The position numbers and the translations under genes are program-made. From contig NTMA01000001.1 in the NCBI GenBank assembly GCA_002917075.1, positions 558,001 through 622,000 of the forward strand: a stretch of DNA of 64,000 nt, read 5' to 3'. Shown in pieces: positions 12,129 through 23,721 of this stretch (positions are counted from its first letter, which is position 1; each line of letters starts with the position of its first letter). The notes below the pieces were generated by a model, which searched no databases, was not told the origin of the DNA, and saw only the letters and a list, made by a program, of their open reading frames with translations. The DNA comes from Hawksworthiomyces lignivorus (lineage: Eukaryota; Ascomycota; Sordariomycetes; Ophiostomatales; Ophiostomataceae).

Positions 12129-14486
12129 CTACGTCTTGCCTGTCTGGCTGGGCCGGTTCATCAGCCCAGCGAAGAACGCCGTCATCTTCTCTGTGTCGAC
12201 GTTGCTGCTGCCGCCGGCGCCGCCAGCCTCTGCTGCCCGCGGTACATCGTCTCCGTCCCTGGCGCTCAGCTCGGGGCTCACCGGCTCGGGAGAGCCGTAG
12301 TTGCGGTTCTGTTAGGAGAAGGGCCCGGTTAGTAGATTCCCCATGCGAGTTTTGTGACACTTTTGTGGAAAGCATGGGAAGAAAGAAAAGAGGGAAAAGG
12401 GACGTAGGGAGAGGGTTGTTCTCACCTTGATCCGCTCCAGCATGTCGTCGGCGTCGACTTGGATGCCGCCGATGTTGAACTGCACGGGTCCGATGTGGCT
12501 GCTGATGACCTCGGCCGGGTCGGCGGCCGGATCGCCGCCTGCGCCAGACGAGGCCAGGCTGCTGTCGAAGCCGCCGCCGCCACCGCCACCGCCGCCGCCG
12601 GGCCCGCGCCGCGCCGACGCCTTGGCCTCCTTCTCGCGCTTGGCCTCCTCCTTCTGGCGCAGCTGGTCGAGCAGCCGCAGCTGCTCGCCCAGAAACAGCT
12701 GGACGTCCTCGGTCTCGACCTCGAGGCGGTGGTGCAGCCGCCGGCGCCGGCGCCGGCCGTCGGGCCCCACAGACGAAGTGGCGGCACCGCCTGCGCCGGC
12801 GACCGCGGCGGCCGTCGTGGGCGAGTCCAGCCCCGCCAGCGCCAGCACGTCGACGCCCGGGTCGCGGATCGCGCGCTCGTACTGCGACACGGCGCTGTCC
12901 GGGTCGTCGTCGTCGTCGTACTCGTAGTCGTCGTCGTCGTCGTCCAGGTCGCCCTCGTTGTCGTCTTCTGCGCCGCCCTCGTACGTGTACTCCTCCTCGC
13001 CGCCGCCGCCCTCGGCCGCGCTCGCTCCTGACCCGTTTCGCCGGCCGCCGTTGGTCTCGGCCGCCGCGTGGCCGTTTGTCTGCGGCGCCTCGGGCGGGAA
13101 CGGCCGCTGCAGGTCCATGGACCAGCCGTTGCTGACCTTGTCGACCTCGAAGCCCTCGCGCACGACCAGGATCTTGGTCCACGAGTCCCAGTTGGACGGC
13201 ACTACGACCTCGGTGCGCTTGATGACCTCGGGCTTGAGCGGCTGGCGCTTCAGCAGAGAGGTGACGCCGAGGCACGCGTGCACCAGTGTTGGTAGCTGGG
13301 AGGGCACATTGGGGGTGGTGTAGATGAGAGAACCGCCGTCTGCGCGAGAGGGAGAGAGAAGAGACGCTGGTGTCAGCAACAAGGATCGTGCAGAGATAGC
13401 CCGGCCTAAGAGGGGGTTTTGTGACTTACGTTTTACCAAGACCGTCCGCAGGTACTGCAGCACCAGGTCAAACTCGTCGTCTTTCCACCCTTGCGTCTTT
13501 TCTAAAATGTCCGTCTTCTCGGACTGCAGGAGAAGAAATCAAAAGTTAGTCGAGGCCCAGCCAAGAGCACAGGAGAACCCAAAAGAAACCTACATTCTGG
13601 CACACGATGCACAGCGGCAGTCCCAGCGCGTCTTCCCACTCGCCGGGGCCCGGGGGCAGAGCGTCGCCATCGACGGCGGCGTTGGTGGTGCCGTCGAGGT
13701 TGACGGGCCCGCCGCGGCCGCGCTCGCGCCAGCGCAGCATGGCCTCCTCCATGACCTCCTTGCACTCGGGGCTCAGCGAGACCAGGACGGTGCGCAGCAG
13801 CAGGATCCACTCGCGCAGCTGGCGCAGCCACGCCCAGGGGTGGGCCCAGTCGAGCAGGACGACGATGAGCGTGTTGGGGATGGACTGGGGCGTGAGCAGC
13901 GGCCGGAGGAGGGAGCTGAACGAGGGGGACGGCGTCGCCAGCAGGTAGAGGGAGATGCGGGCGAGGATGTCTGGAGCAGAGAAGAGACGAAAAAAGTTAG
14001 CAGGACTGCAGAACACTGCATGGGAGGGGCTAAGAGTGTGTGGCAAGACTTGCCTTCTTGATCCGCGTCCAAGACATCGTAGTACGTGTAGCCGAGGGCG
14101 AAGTTGTTGGCCACCGGCGGCAGCTTGGTCGGCTGCCGATCCAGGCCGCGCCGGGGATCGTTGTGTGCGAGCGACTCGAGGAACTCGCGCTGCGACTCGA
14201 CGGATCCGCCTGCAGAGAGGAGGAAAAGGAAGTTAGCTGTGTATCCCCCATAAAGAATAGAACTGCAGCGGTCTCTGGAGCAGAGAAAAGGGAACCAGTC
14301 CGCACCAAATACTAAGATGTTGCGCTCTGGCAGACGGCGGCCGCTGGCGACGGAGTCCAGCATGGAGCTCCAGAGGTCCTTCTTCTTCTCGCCGCCGCCG
14401 GTTGCGCTGGCATTGTCCTTGCTGCCGGATCCGGCCGACACGGACGTATATGTCGAGAAGCGGTTGGTGTTTGTATTGGCCGTCAT
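12129..14486 (-). CDS. Dynein light intermediate chain
   Basis: Subunit of cytoplasmic dynein-1 linking the heavy chain to cargo adaptors; needed for retrograde transport and nuclear positioning in hyphae. Six exons: 14486-14306, 14209-14054, 13970-13594, 13523-13430, 13339-12426, 12308-12129; 1902 nt, 633 residues. Seen: RNILVFGGSVESQREFLES, where the P-loop Gly-Lys-Thr of animal LICs is absent; NNFALGYTYYDVLD; VVLLDWAHPWAWLRQLREW; VKHGGSLIYTTPN; PSNWDSWTKILVVREGFEV. The C-terminal half holds an acidic Asp/Glu run (about nt 12895-12965) and a Gly10 run, then the conserved end DTEKMTAFFAGLMNRP. The intron at 13971-14053 uses a GC donor (GAAG|GCAAGT), needed to keep the frame. Confidence 0.95.
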
Positions 14487-15603
14487 GGTTGGGGGTGGTG
14501 GTCGACCGGCCGGGGTCGCATCTGAAGGGGGGAGGAGGTCGAGGAGTGGTCCGGGGATGGCTCAAGGACAGACGCGCCCGCTGCGAGCCGGGTCATTCCC
14601 CTAGGGAGCAGCAGCAATGGGGGGACGTCCGGGCCGCGCTCACTCTCTCTCTCGATGAGGCGATGCCGCGCCAGAGACGATCGTCAGAGGAGGTAGACCG
14701 ACGGAACTCGCGGCAGGCAAAGACTGAGCCGGTCTCCGATGTTGAAACGGCGTTGTGTGTGTCGGTGTGGGAGAGGAAGAGGAGGACGGGACAAAGAGAA
14801 AGGGGAGAGAATGGCTGCAAGCAGGAAAAGCAGCTGCAGCAAATAGCAGGTCGCAGCAAAACCGAGTCTGGGTATCTCTATGCGTCGTCAACGTCGCGAA
14901 AGGCAGCGGGAAAGCGAATGGTGCACGGGGGGGAAATGTATGTATGTCGTCTATTATGTGGTGGTACCTGAAAGAGGTGAAGCTTTTCGCACATGTTTTT
15001 TCCGCTTTGGCGTCCAGGGGCCCCTAACAGCGGCCAAATTAGGGGAAACGGTTGGCTGTGTGCCCCCCCCCCCCTAGCGCTGAAGGGGGAATGAGGAAGT
15101 GGGTCCCTACGAGATTGGCCCGTTTTAGTGGGGGAGGCGGTATATCATACAGCAGCTATGGGGCAATTTATGGGGCAGTTGTCACTGTATTCCCTAGGGG
15201 GAGCTCGGCATAGTGCAGCACTTATTGGCCAGGCCCGACCGCAGCGTCGGCTCGCACTGGTTCCGACTCTTGTCTACTGAGGTGCTGAGCATCGTGGATA
15301 CGGCTCTCTTGAGCATGCGGAGGTCCGCGTACCAGGAAACGAGACGAGACGAGGCGAGGCAATGCCAAGAGAGGCCTGCATCCACAGAGGCCGCGTGGGG
15401 AATGGCATAATACGTACAGCACGGAAGAGAGACGCTCGTCACGGGGGCTTTCAGTTCACTCGTTGTGGTCACAGAAAAGTTATCAGCAGCGTCGTTCGTG
15501 GACGTTAATTTTTAGCATTCTTTTTTTGTTGTACACGATGGTGGTCGGTTGAGGCCGACCGGCCGGCTAATGCTCTGCTCTTCTGCTTTCTTCCCTCCCG
15601 CGT
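14487..15603. other. Intergenic and 5' leader of dynein LIC
   Basis: About 1.1 kb containing purine-rich leader sequence and a C12 run at 15063-15074. Open frames here are short and unbiased. No gene seen. Confidence 0.55.
15063..15074. repeat. C12 homopolymer
   Basis: Twelve consecutive C in the dynein LIC upstream region. Confidence 0.95.
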
Positions 15604-16770
15604 CTACTGCTCCTCCGCTGGCAGCGGCTCGATGAGCACGGCCGGCCCCGCGGGGATGATCAGCGGGCCCTGGTCCTTGAGGAGCACCTTGTGGCGCGAG
15701 CGGGCGTAGCCCTCGCCGTAGCGGTCGATAAAGGGCGCCGTGGTGGCGTGGAAGGCGCCGCGGGTCTGCGCGGCCACGGCGGCCCCGTCCCAGTACAGCC
15801 GCCGCAGCCACAGGTGCAGGTGCGGGTAGTCGTGGCGCAGCGTCTTGAGGTTGCAGTAGAACACGGGCACGTAGCCCACGTCGAAGCGCGCCAGCGTCGT
15901 GTACAGGCGCACGTCGGCCTCGGTGAGCGTGGCGCCGAGCAGGAAGGGACCCCCGGAGCCGTCGGCCGGGCGCGCCGCGAACAGCGCCTCGAGCCGGTCC
16001 AGCGACTCGAACACGGCGCGCACGTTGGTCTCGTACGCGGCCTGCGACGCCGCGAACCCGGCCTTGTACACGCCGTTGTTGACCGTGTCGTACACCCAGC
16101 CGTTGACGTCGTCGATCTGCGCCCGCAGCGCCGCCGGGTACAGGCCGCCGCCCGGCTGGGCCGCCTCGCGCCGCTCGGCCGGCAGCAGCTCGTCGAAGCC
16201 TGCCGCCAGCATGCGGATGATCTCGCTCGACTCGTTGTTGACCAGCGTGTGCGCCTCCTTATCCCACAGCACCGGCACCGTGTACCGGCCCGCGTAGTTG
16301 GGGTTCGCCTTGTGGTACAGCTGCTTCAGCGTGTGGAACCCGTACAGCGGGTCCGCCGCCAGCGACCCGCCCTCGCCGCTAAAGTACCAGCCCTCCGCGC
16401 CCATGTAGTTGTGCAGCTGGTACACGTCGATGATGTCCTCGAGCCCCTTGAGCTTGCGCACGATCAGCGTCCGGTGGGCCTGGACAACCACGCCACCAGA
16501 AAAATTAGCAAGCCGCAGGAGAGGAGAGGGAGAAGCGCACACAGCTCACCCATGGGCAGCCCGGCGCAAAGTACAGAGCATAGCGGCCCTTGGCCGGCGG
16601 GTGCTTGGCACCCGGCTCGCTGGAGATCCAGTTGCGGAACTCGCTGTCTGGCCGCACGAAGCTGCCGTCGGCCGCCTGGTAGTTCTTCTGCCCGAATGTG
16701 TAAGTCAATACCTCTTCCGCAAAGGGCAGCCCAGAACGAGCACCGCCTGTCAGCTCACCCCTGTGGTCAT
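15604..16770 (-). CDS. ecm4: Glutathionyl-hydroquinone reductase, Ecm4/xi-class GST
   Basis: Glutathione-dependent reductase of glutathionyl-(hydro)quinones, cytosolic, linked to redox and quinone detoxification. Three exons: 16770-16759 (12 nt, coding MTTG), 16687-16550, 16479-15604; 1026 nt, 341 residues. Seen: catalytic Cys48 in FAPGCPWAHR, then [16 protein letters not shown] and [10 protein letters not shown], the substrate/GSH loop [25 protein letters not shown], and the C-terminal helical domain with [22 protein letters not shown] and [13 protein letters not shown]. The tiny first exon was chosen because the open frame upstream of intron 1 has no ATG, while ATG ACC ACA GGG with donor GTGAGC and acceptor CGGGCAG gives the usual short N-terminus. 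Confidence 0.92.
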
Positions 16771-18280
16771 CGTCTCAATCTCTTGAAGCAATGGCTGTAT
16801 TATCTTCTATCTTCTCTTGTGCTTGTTGTTTGCTGGAGCCGTTTCTCCTGAACAGGACTGCCTATGAACCAGCCGCTCTGGAGCTGCCATGAAGCATGGC
16901 CGGCAGCTATTAATACGTAAAACGGCCGGTGGTTCGTCCGCCCGTGGTGTGAGGGCCAAGAAGACGTCATTTTGTCAGCGTCCGGACTTCTAAATGTGAT
17001 AGGTCCGATACTTGAAGATCCCCACGGTTAATTGCGGTCGAAGTTGAGAACTAAGAGGAATCCAGCTAAGTAGACCAGTTCCAGGAGACAGAGGCTGGTG
17101 ACAGAGATGTCATTCGGCCGAATTTAGGACCAAGGAAGCCATAAGACGGCGAAAGCGTCTTCTTTCTTTATTTCTTTGTTTGCCTCTTTTGCCTTTATTT
17201 CTTCTTTGGAATAAAACGTGTCTGTCTTTTTGTATTCATTGCTGTATTCTTTCTTATTCTCATTCTCATTCTCATTCTCATTTTATTTGTTTAATTATTT
17301 GTTTATTATTTTTTTCTTTTTTGGCGAGACGTTGAAAGTTGTCCACACGCAAGGCTGCGATAAGACAACTCACAACTCCCACACCTCTCACAAATTGCCA
17401 TATGCCGTGTAAGTTAAAGAGTAGAAAACTCATATATATGAACTACGGTACAGATGGACGTAGGGAGCTCTGTCTCATGTTTCTGCATCGCATTTCAACC
17501 GGAAATGGAGCCATTTTACTACTTCTCACACAATCGCCGTGGGCATGTCGGTCCCTAATCGGCGCCAACCTCGTGGTGGACAAGCTTGCTGAGCCATCCA
17601 CTACCTGGAGCTATCCCCGACCTTTGTCCCTATTCGGTCAAAGGCCTGCTGACGAATCCATGCAGTGCTAGGCCATGAGATACGAGTGATGGGACAGACA
17701 GGTTTTACCTCCCCCTTTCTTCCCCTCCTCCCCGTCCCGTCCCCCGCGCCGGCAGAGCCAAGCTGCCATTGGCTTTCGAGAGCTCTGGCCTTGCGGCTTG
17801 ATTGTTTTTTCATGCCCTCCTCTCCTCTGCCTGGCGAATTGCTTCAGCCAGAAGTGGGCAGAGACAGAAAAAACAACAAGGAAATAAGGAGATAACGCCG
17901 CCACGGTTACTACGGCACGTCCTTAGTCTCGTTTGCGCGCGCCCTTGGAGCCAACTGGCTGTCGGTAGGCGCAATGCCGCCAATTTGGGAGAAAAGCACA
18001 TAATCAGGCGGATCCCGACCTTTCTGTATGCAGTGAGAGAGAGCATGGATCGTTGTCTCCGGTGGCCGATCGCGGCATATTCACATGGTTGCGCATAGAT
18101 AAAAGCCTGGGACGACACCTTCTTTTTCTTTTCTTTTTTCCCCCCTCTTGGCTCTGCTGAAACCATCCTCATCCAGTGCCAAGAGCAGGAACAAATTCCG
18201 TCATCGCCAGCTGGAAGAGACGAATCCGAATTCACTACGAAGACATCTCTCTACCTGAATACTCACGACACAGAAGCACA
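16771..18280. other. Divergent intergenic region
   Basis: About 1.5 kb between divergent GST and AKR genes. It holds a hexanucleotide microsatellite at 17255-17284 within a T-rich tract (17215-17320). A C/T-rich stretch at 18118-18170 and the sequence just before 18281 look like promoter and leader for the aldo-keto reductase. No gene seen. Confidence 0.55.
17255..17284. repeat. (CATTCT)n microsatellite
   Basis: About five tandem TCTCAT/CATTCT units visible in the sequence, embedded in a pyrimidine/T-rich region. Confidence 0.85.
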
Positions 18281-19435
18281 ATGGCTGCCGCTGAACCCAA
18301 GACGGCGCTGAAGATTGTCTTCGGCGCCATGACGCTGGGCAGACCAGGTACGAAGAGACAATCCTCACTCTCCCTGTCTCACTGTGCTCTACCTTTTTTT
18401 TTATTTTCTTTTTATATTTTTATATATATATATACATATATTTGATACGCTGACACAAGCTGCCGCGCGCGACATACAGGCGTCGAGCAGGCCCGCGTGC
18501 ACGACCTCAAGGACGCCGCGGCCATCCTGGACGTGTTCCAGAAGCACGGCCACAACGAGATCGACAGCGCGCGCACGTACGGCGGCGGCAGCTCCGAGGA
18601 GTACCTGGGCCAGCTGGAGCTGGGCAAGCGCGGCATCGTGCTGGACACGAAGCTGTCGCCGAGCCGGCGGCCCGGGTCGGGCGCGGCGCGCACGTACACG
18701 CACAAGCCCGAGGAGCTCAAGCCGGCGCTGCTGGAGAGCCTGGCGGCGCTGCAGACGGACAAGGTGGACATGTGGTATCTGCACGCGCCCGACCGCAGCG
18801 TGCCGTACGAGGACACGCTGCGCGAGGTCAACAACCTGTACCAGCAGGGCTACTTCCGCCGCTTCGGCATCAGCAACTACGCCGCCTGGGAGGTCGCCCA
18901 GATCGCCGAGATCACCATCCGCAACGGCTGGAAGCGGCCCGACGTCTACCAGGGCGTCTACAACGCCCTGCACCGCGCCGTCGAGCCCGAGCTGTTCCCC
19001 TGCCTGCGCCACTACGGCATCGCCTTTTACGAGTTCAACCCCGTCGCCGGCGGCTTCCTCACCGACCGCTACCAGCGCTCCACCACCGCCCAGGACCTCG
19101 AGCCGGGCAGCCGCTTCGACCCCTCCAAGAACCAGGGCGCCAACTACCGCAACCGCTACTGGAACGACACCTACTTTGACGCCCTCGATGTCGTCCGGCC
19201 CGTCATCCACGCCCACGGCCTCTCCACCGCCGAGGCCGCCCTGCGCTGGATCTCCCACCACAGCCTGCTCAAGCGCGACGCCGGCGACGCCGTCATCATC
19301 GGCGCCAGCAGCGCCGCCCAGCTCGAGGAGAACCTGACCAACCTCGAAAAGGGGCCCCTGCCCGACGCCGTCGTCAAGGCCTTTGACGAGGCCTGGCAGA
19401 TCGTCAAGCCCATCTGCCGGCCCTACTTCCACTGA
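18281..19435 (+). CDS. Aldo-keto reductase, AKR7 (aflatoxin aldehyde reductase) type
   Basis: NADPH-dependent reductase of aldehydes and dialdehydes with a TIM-barrel fold, cytosolic. Two exons: 18281-18347 and 18480-19435; 1023 nt, 340 residues. Seen: KIVFGAMTLGRPG at the start; the catalytic tetrad Asp51 and Tyr56 (NEIDSARTYGGG), Lys80 (LDTKLSP) and His124 (YLHAPD); RRFGISNYAAWEVAQI; the cofactor-binding end VIIGASSAAQLEENL. The motif order and spacing fit AKR7 rather than the xylose-reductase group. The only intron holds a TA-rich run (18412-18442). Third positions are very GC-rich, as in the other conserved genes to its left. Natural substrate unknown. Confidence 0.93.
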
Positions 19436-19785
19436 TGGGCGGCGGCGGAGGAGGGAAAATGATGCGTTTTTGGGGCGGATGCACGTGTGATTTACAAAAG
19501 CAGCAGACGAAAAAGAGAGAAATTGAAATGGCGAGCAGCGCAGGAGCTGAAAATGAAACCTTTTGGTCTTTTCTCTTAACTATTATCTGATTCCCATGTC
19601 AATTTGTTTGATGCTACACTGTGGCCTAGGCCCTCCCCACTGCTGCATGCCAAGCTGTAAAACTGACGTCATTTTCCCTGTAAATTACACATTACCCGCT
19701 AAAAGTGAAATACGATAGCGGCCTTTCGCTCCCCTGGGGCCGCTATACTGTAGTGAGGAGCTTTGCTGTTTTCCTGCCAAAAAAA
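19436..19785. other. Convergent 3' intergenic region
   Basis: Short spacer between AKR (+) and the hydrolase-fold gene (-). No gene or obvious structure seen. Confidence 0.55.
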
Positions 19786-21085
19786 TCAAGCACATCCGCC
19801 GCCGCCTACGCCACCGATGTTCCCGCAGTCGTAACTGCTGCTGTCAGCACTTCCATAGCGCGGTGCGACATACGGTATGTAGCGGCCGGTCTCTGTCAGT
19901 GTGCCGTAGCCGCCGGGCTCGTAGTTGACCAGAGACAGGCGCCAGCCCCGCAGCCGCGCCAGCACAAACTGGTAGGCGCCGACGGTCGCGTCGGGGAACC
20001 GCGCCAGCTCGGCGTGGTTGGCCACCAGCGGCGCGCTGTCGTAGCCGTCTAGCACGGCCGCCTCCCGGGGGACGATGAACCGGCCGCCCCGGACCCGGCG
20101 CGTCTCGTAGAGGCAGAGGATGCGGTTCTTGACGCCCGCGAGCGGCAGCAGCTCGTGGAAGGCGTCGGCCACCGATTGCAGGGCGTCGAAATTGAGAGCC
20201 GGCAGCGGGCCGACGTCGCCGGCGTCGCCAAAGTCTGCCTCCGCTGCGACTTCTGCCGCCGGATCCGCCGGATCCGCCGGATCAGGAGAAGCCGTGAGGG
20301 CCGCGCTGTCCCGGCGCTGCGAGAAGAGGCGCGGCGCCCGCCGGCCCCACTCTTTGATGCCGGCGGCCGTCTGGGGCGTCCCGAAAAAGATGATCCCCGC
20401 CGTGGAGCGGAGCAGACCGGTCGCCTCGCCGTTGGCGTCGTAGCCGTACAGCAGGAGCGCCGCCTGCACCACCAGGCCGCCCAGGCCGCGCGCGACAAAC
20501 ACCTTGCGCCGCGCCGGCTGGTCCGGCGCCAGCGCCACGACGGCCGCCGCGAGCCCGTAGCCCAGCTCGTCCAGGTAGGCGCGGCCGCCGCTGCCGCCGA
20601 GCCGCTCCGCGTCGACGGCGTAGCTGTACGTGAAGGCGTTGGTGTTGGGCACGTCCACCGCGCTCGGCCAGAAGAACCCGCTCTCGTGGGTCCAGGCCGT
20701 GTCGCCGTCCTCGCCAAGTCCGTGAACGAAGATGATGCTGTCCAGATGGTTAATCTCAGCTTAGTGCCGAGTGAAGGACAAAATTAAATTAAATTAAATA
20801 AAAAGAAGAAGAAGCAGAAGAAGAAGCAGAAGAAGAAGCAGAAGAAGAAGCATAGGCAGCTTTTCTAGAAACAGCAAAATGAGAGAATCTCACGCACTCT
20901 GTTGCATAAGAATACCATTTCGGCGGTTGTGTTCTTAATGTCAATCCCAGAGGGATTTCATCAGCTGTCGTCGGTCTCGCTACAATCGGCCTTGATGAGC
21001 TTGTTGTGCTTCTCATTTCGGCCGGCCGGGGATTCCTCTCTGTGGGGTCGTCCCCCCGGAAGCAACAAAATAGTTTGCCAAACAT
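19786..21085 (-). CDS. SERAC1-like alpha/beta-hydrolase-fold protein, nucleophile missing
   Basis: Resembles the SERAC1/DUF676-type lipase-like domain often found at the N-terminus of fungal NLR proteins, here standing alone. Exons 21085-20898 and 20737-19786; 1140 nt, 379 residues. Seen: N-terminal variable part, then IIFVHGLGEDGDTAW (oxyanion loop), FTYSYAVDAERL, and VFVARGLGGLVVQAALL where the family has GHSLGGLV, so the nucleophile Ser is replaced by Gly; IIFFGTPQTAAG replaces the usual GTPHRG. Near the C-terminus AVLDGYDSAPLVANHAELARF matches the family. Probably catalytically inactive. A DPADPADPA run comes from a 9-bp repeat at 20262-20282. The intron carries a 12-bp tandem repeat; donor GTGCGT was preferred, but a GTATTC donor 21 nt upstream is possible, so the junction is uncertain. 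Confidence 0.75.
20803..20851. repeat. 12-bp tandem repeat (GAAGAAGAAGCA)n in an intron
   Basis: Four nearly perfect copies, preceded by an (AAATT)n run at 20781-20799. On the minus strand this is a pyrimidine-rich stretch inside the hydrolase-gene intron and may serve as its polypyrimidine tract. Confidence 0.85.
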
Positions 21086-22129
21086 GATTCGTGACTTGGT
21101 TTTGTCTGAATTACGGTATAGGATCACGGTGCCAGATGTGTACTAGGGACGATAAGACACAAACAATCGTTGGGACAAATACGTAAATAGCAGAGACAGA
21201 GGAGAGTTGTGATATAACAGCTGGATTGCAGGAAAAGATAATTTTGTCGAGTATTTGATTTTAGTCTTGCTCTTGGCAAGGTATCAAAGAAAGACGAAGG
21301 TGAGGCATGATATTTATCACGAGAGACCGAGCAAGTTGACTCTAGTCACCCCGCCTTCAGCAGATGGCATCAACCTATTGATACTGCTGGGCGTATAAGG
21401 GCTGTGTAAGAAACCTCGGGCGGAACTTCTCGACACGACGCCACGCATGTAAATCTGCAGTAAGCAAGCTTGTAAGGAGCACGATCGGATGGGACGGAGT
21501 CCGCAGTAGTGCTTCTATTTAACATTGTATCATTTCCTATCAGACTTGCGCTGCTCCATCCAATGCTTCAATCTCGTTGCGGACGCCCTGCAGCCTCTGA
21601 GAAAGAGCTGAAAGCCCCAATGATACGCTGCCAGCGAAGGTGGTCAGATTGGAGGGTGAGGAGAGACTCGACGCCGAGACCTCCGCAAAATAGCGCTAGC
21701 AATCTAGATACGAGCAAGACAAGCAAAGAGGTCACGAGACAATACGATGCGATACGATCGATACAACACGATGTGATAAATGTGTTTGATATTGCGACGG
21801 CAAATTCCGTCTGTGGGATGTGGGCGAAAGTAAGCAAATATCACGATGAAAACATTCTGGTTGAGAGACAAAGCCAGCTCATGTAGTTTGAGAAAGCCGT
21901 TTAAATGCCGTTCAAATAGATGCATGACCAATATAGAATATACAATATGTGCATTCTGAGAAGAGCGCCATAAATGAGTTGTGAGTTGTTTTCAATCTGC
22001 GAAACACTGATTCCATGCCGAGTCCATATCAAGCTCCGATATATCCATTGTGTCCATATTCAACACCGTTCCGAGTCCTGAACCATATCCACCGAAATTT
22101 TACGAGAATTGAAGAGACGTGCTGCCGCC
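21086..22129. other. Intergenic
   Basis: About 1 kb between the hydrolase-fold gene start and the P450 stop. GC drops here compared with the left block. A run of ACGAT-like motifs lies at 21735-21780. No gene seen. Confidence 0.5.
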
Positions 22130-23721
22130 TCACCTTCTCTTTATGCTGATGTTCAAGCCCAGCGGCTTCCGCAGGAACCCCTCGCGGGTGTCCATGTAGT
22201 CCTGGAGGAGGGCGACGTCGTAGCGCCGCACCCACGTGGCGATGATGAGCTTCATCTCCATCTCGGCAACGTTGCGGCCGACGCAGGCGCGCGGGCCGTA
22301 GCTGAAGGGGATGAAGGCGTTCTTCTGGCGCACCGTGAGCTCGTCCCAGCGCTCGGGCCGGAACTCGTTGGCGTCGGGGCCCCAGATCTCGGTCGAGTGG
22401 TGGATCGAGTACGTGGGCACGCTGAGGACGCTGCCGGGTAAGAAGGTGTGTCCGTGCATCTCCAGCGGGGCGGCGCCCTCGGGGATCTCGCGGGGCAGGC
22501 CGATGCCCGACGTGGAGTGGTGGCGCAGCGCCTCGTTGAGCACGGCCTGCAGATAGGGCAGGTTCTTGACCATGTCGTAGGTGGGGACGGCGACGCCCTC
22601 GGGGACGGCGGCGTCGATCTCGGCGCGCAGCTTGGCCAGCACGCCCGGCGTGCGCATCACGTGGAAGAGCAGCGCGCACGACGAGTTGGACGTGGTGTCG
22701 CTGCCGGCGATGAGCTGCGTCAGCGCCTCCGCCGTCAGCTCCTCGCGGCCCAGCAGCTCGCCCTTGTCGTCGCGCCCGCGCATCAGGTGCTCCAGCAGGT
22801 CGCGCCGGTCCACCGCCGGCGGGTTCTCCAGCCGGCCCTTGACCCGCGCCACCGCGATGCCCGCCAGCTTCTCCACCGCCTGCAGGCCCTGGCTGTAGAA
22901 CGGGTCCGGCAGCCACTTGGCGTACGGCTTGAGCCCTGGCAGGCAGCCCAGCGTCGCCGACACCTCGCCCCGCCGGTTCAGAATCTGGATCGCCGGTGCG
23001 AAGATCGGCGGGCTGTCCGGCGAGCTGCGCACCTCGGCGATGTCCGCCCCCCGCTCCAGCATGCCAAACGGCGCGCCAAACGCCAGGTCGCCGATCACGT
23101 CAAACGCCAAGTAGTTGAACCACTTCAGGCAGTCGATGCGCGTCCCGTCCGCCTTCGGCGCCTGCGCGATCAGCTCGTCCCACCGCTTGACGAATAGTAT
23201 CAGGTTGTTGCGCATGTACGGCTCCAGCTCCGCCACCGACTTAACTGAAAACGTGTGCGACACGATCTTGCGTTTGCGCGTGTGCTCCGCCCGGTCGCGC
23301 GTATTGAAGAGCCCGCGCCGGATGCTCACAAAAGCGTCATAGAAGTCGCTGTCACTTGCTGTCAGAGCCACGTCTTCTTTAGCGGAGAGCAGACCGTTTT
23401 GAGGGAGACGTACGATTTGAGATAGCCGTTGCCGTGACCGTACACGGTCTGAATGGCTTCATCATCATTGATGCTGATGTGGTTCGGCGCAATACGAATA
23501 ATTGGCCCGAGCCTCTTATGAGCCTCATCAACAAGCTCGTAGCGTCTCCCGCGCCGACATACTGAGAGAAGCCACAGGTTTGTGAACTGGGCGGGAAAGG
23601 GCGCTGGGATGGAGCGCAGGTGGCCGTATGTCACATAATAGGGATAGAGAAAGTAGATTATGAGGCCTAAAAATGAAAGAGCTAGGGCCCAGGGCGAGAC
23701 GACAAGATCGAGGAGAGCCAT
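22130..23721 (-). CDS. Cytochrome P450, CYP53-like (benzoate 4-monooxygenase type)
   Basis: Membrane-anchored heme monooxygenase of the ER. Exons 23721-23414 and 23348-22130; 1527 nt, 508 residues. Seen: N-terminal anchor (ALALSFLGLIIYFLYPYYV), LGPIIRIAPNHISIND, the C-helix stretch DRAEHTRKRKIVSHTFS, I-helix LIAGSDTTSNSS, ExxR as NEALR, FRPERW, and heme loop FSYGPRACVGR with Cys458 as axial ligand. The sequences EHTRKRKIVSHTFS and GIGLPREIP recall CYP53 enzymes, which para-hydroxylate benzoate and related phenolics; that substrate is an inference from family resemblance. It lies next to a Zn2Cys6 regulator and a DHA1 transporter, consistent with a detoxification or aromatic-catabolism cassette. 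Confidence 0.9.

Noticed and set aside
15691..16851. 386-codon + strand frame opposite the GST gene
   Set aside because: Arg/Val-rich shadow of the real minus-strand exon, with no domain.
18401..19432. 343-codon minus-strand frame opposite the aldo-keto reductase
   Set aside because: Its openness follows from the GC-rich third positions of the real gene; the product has no domain.
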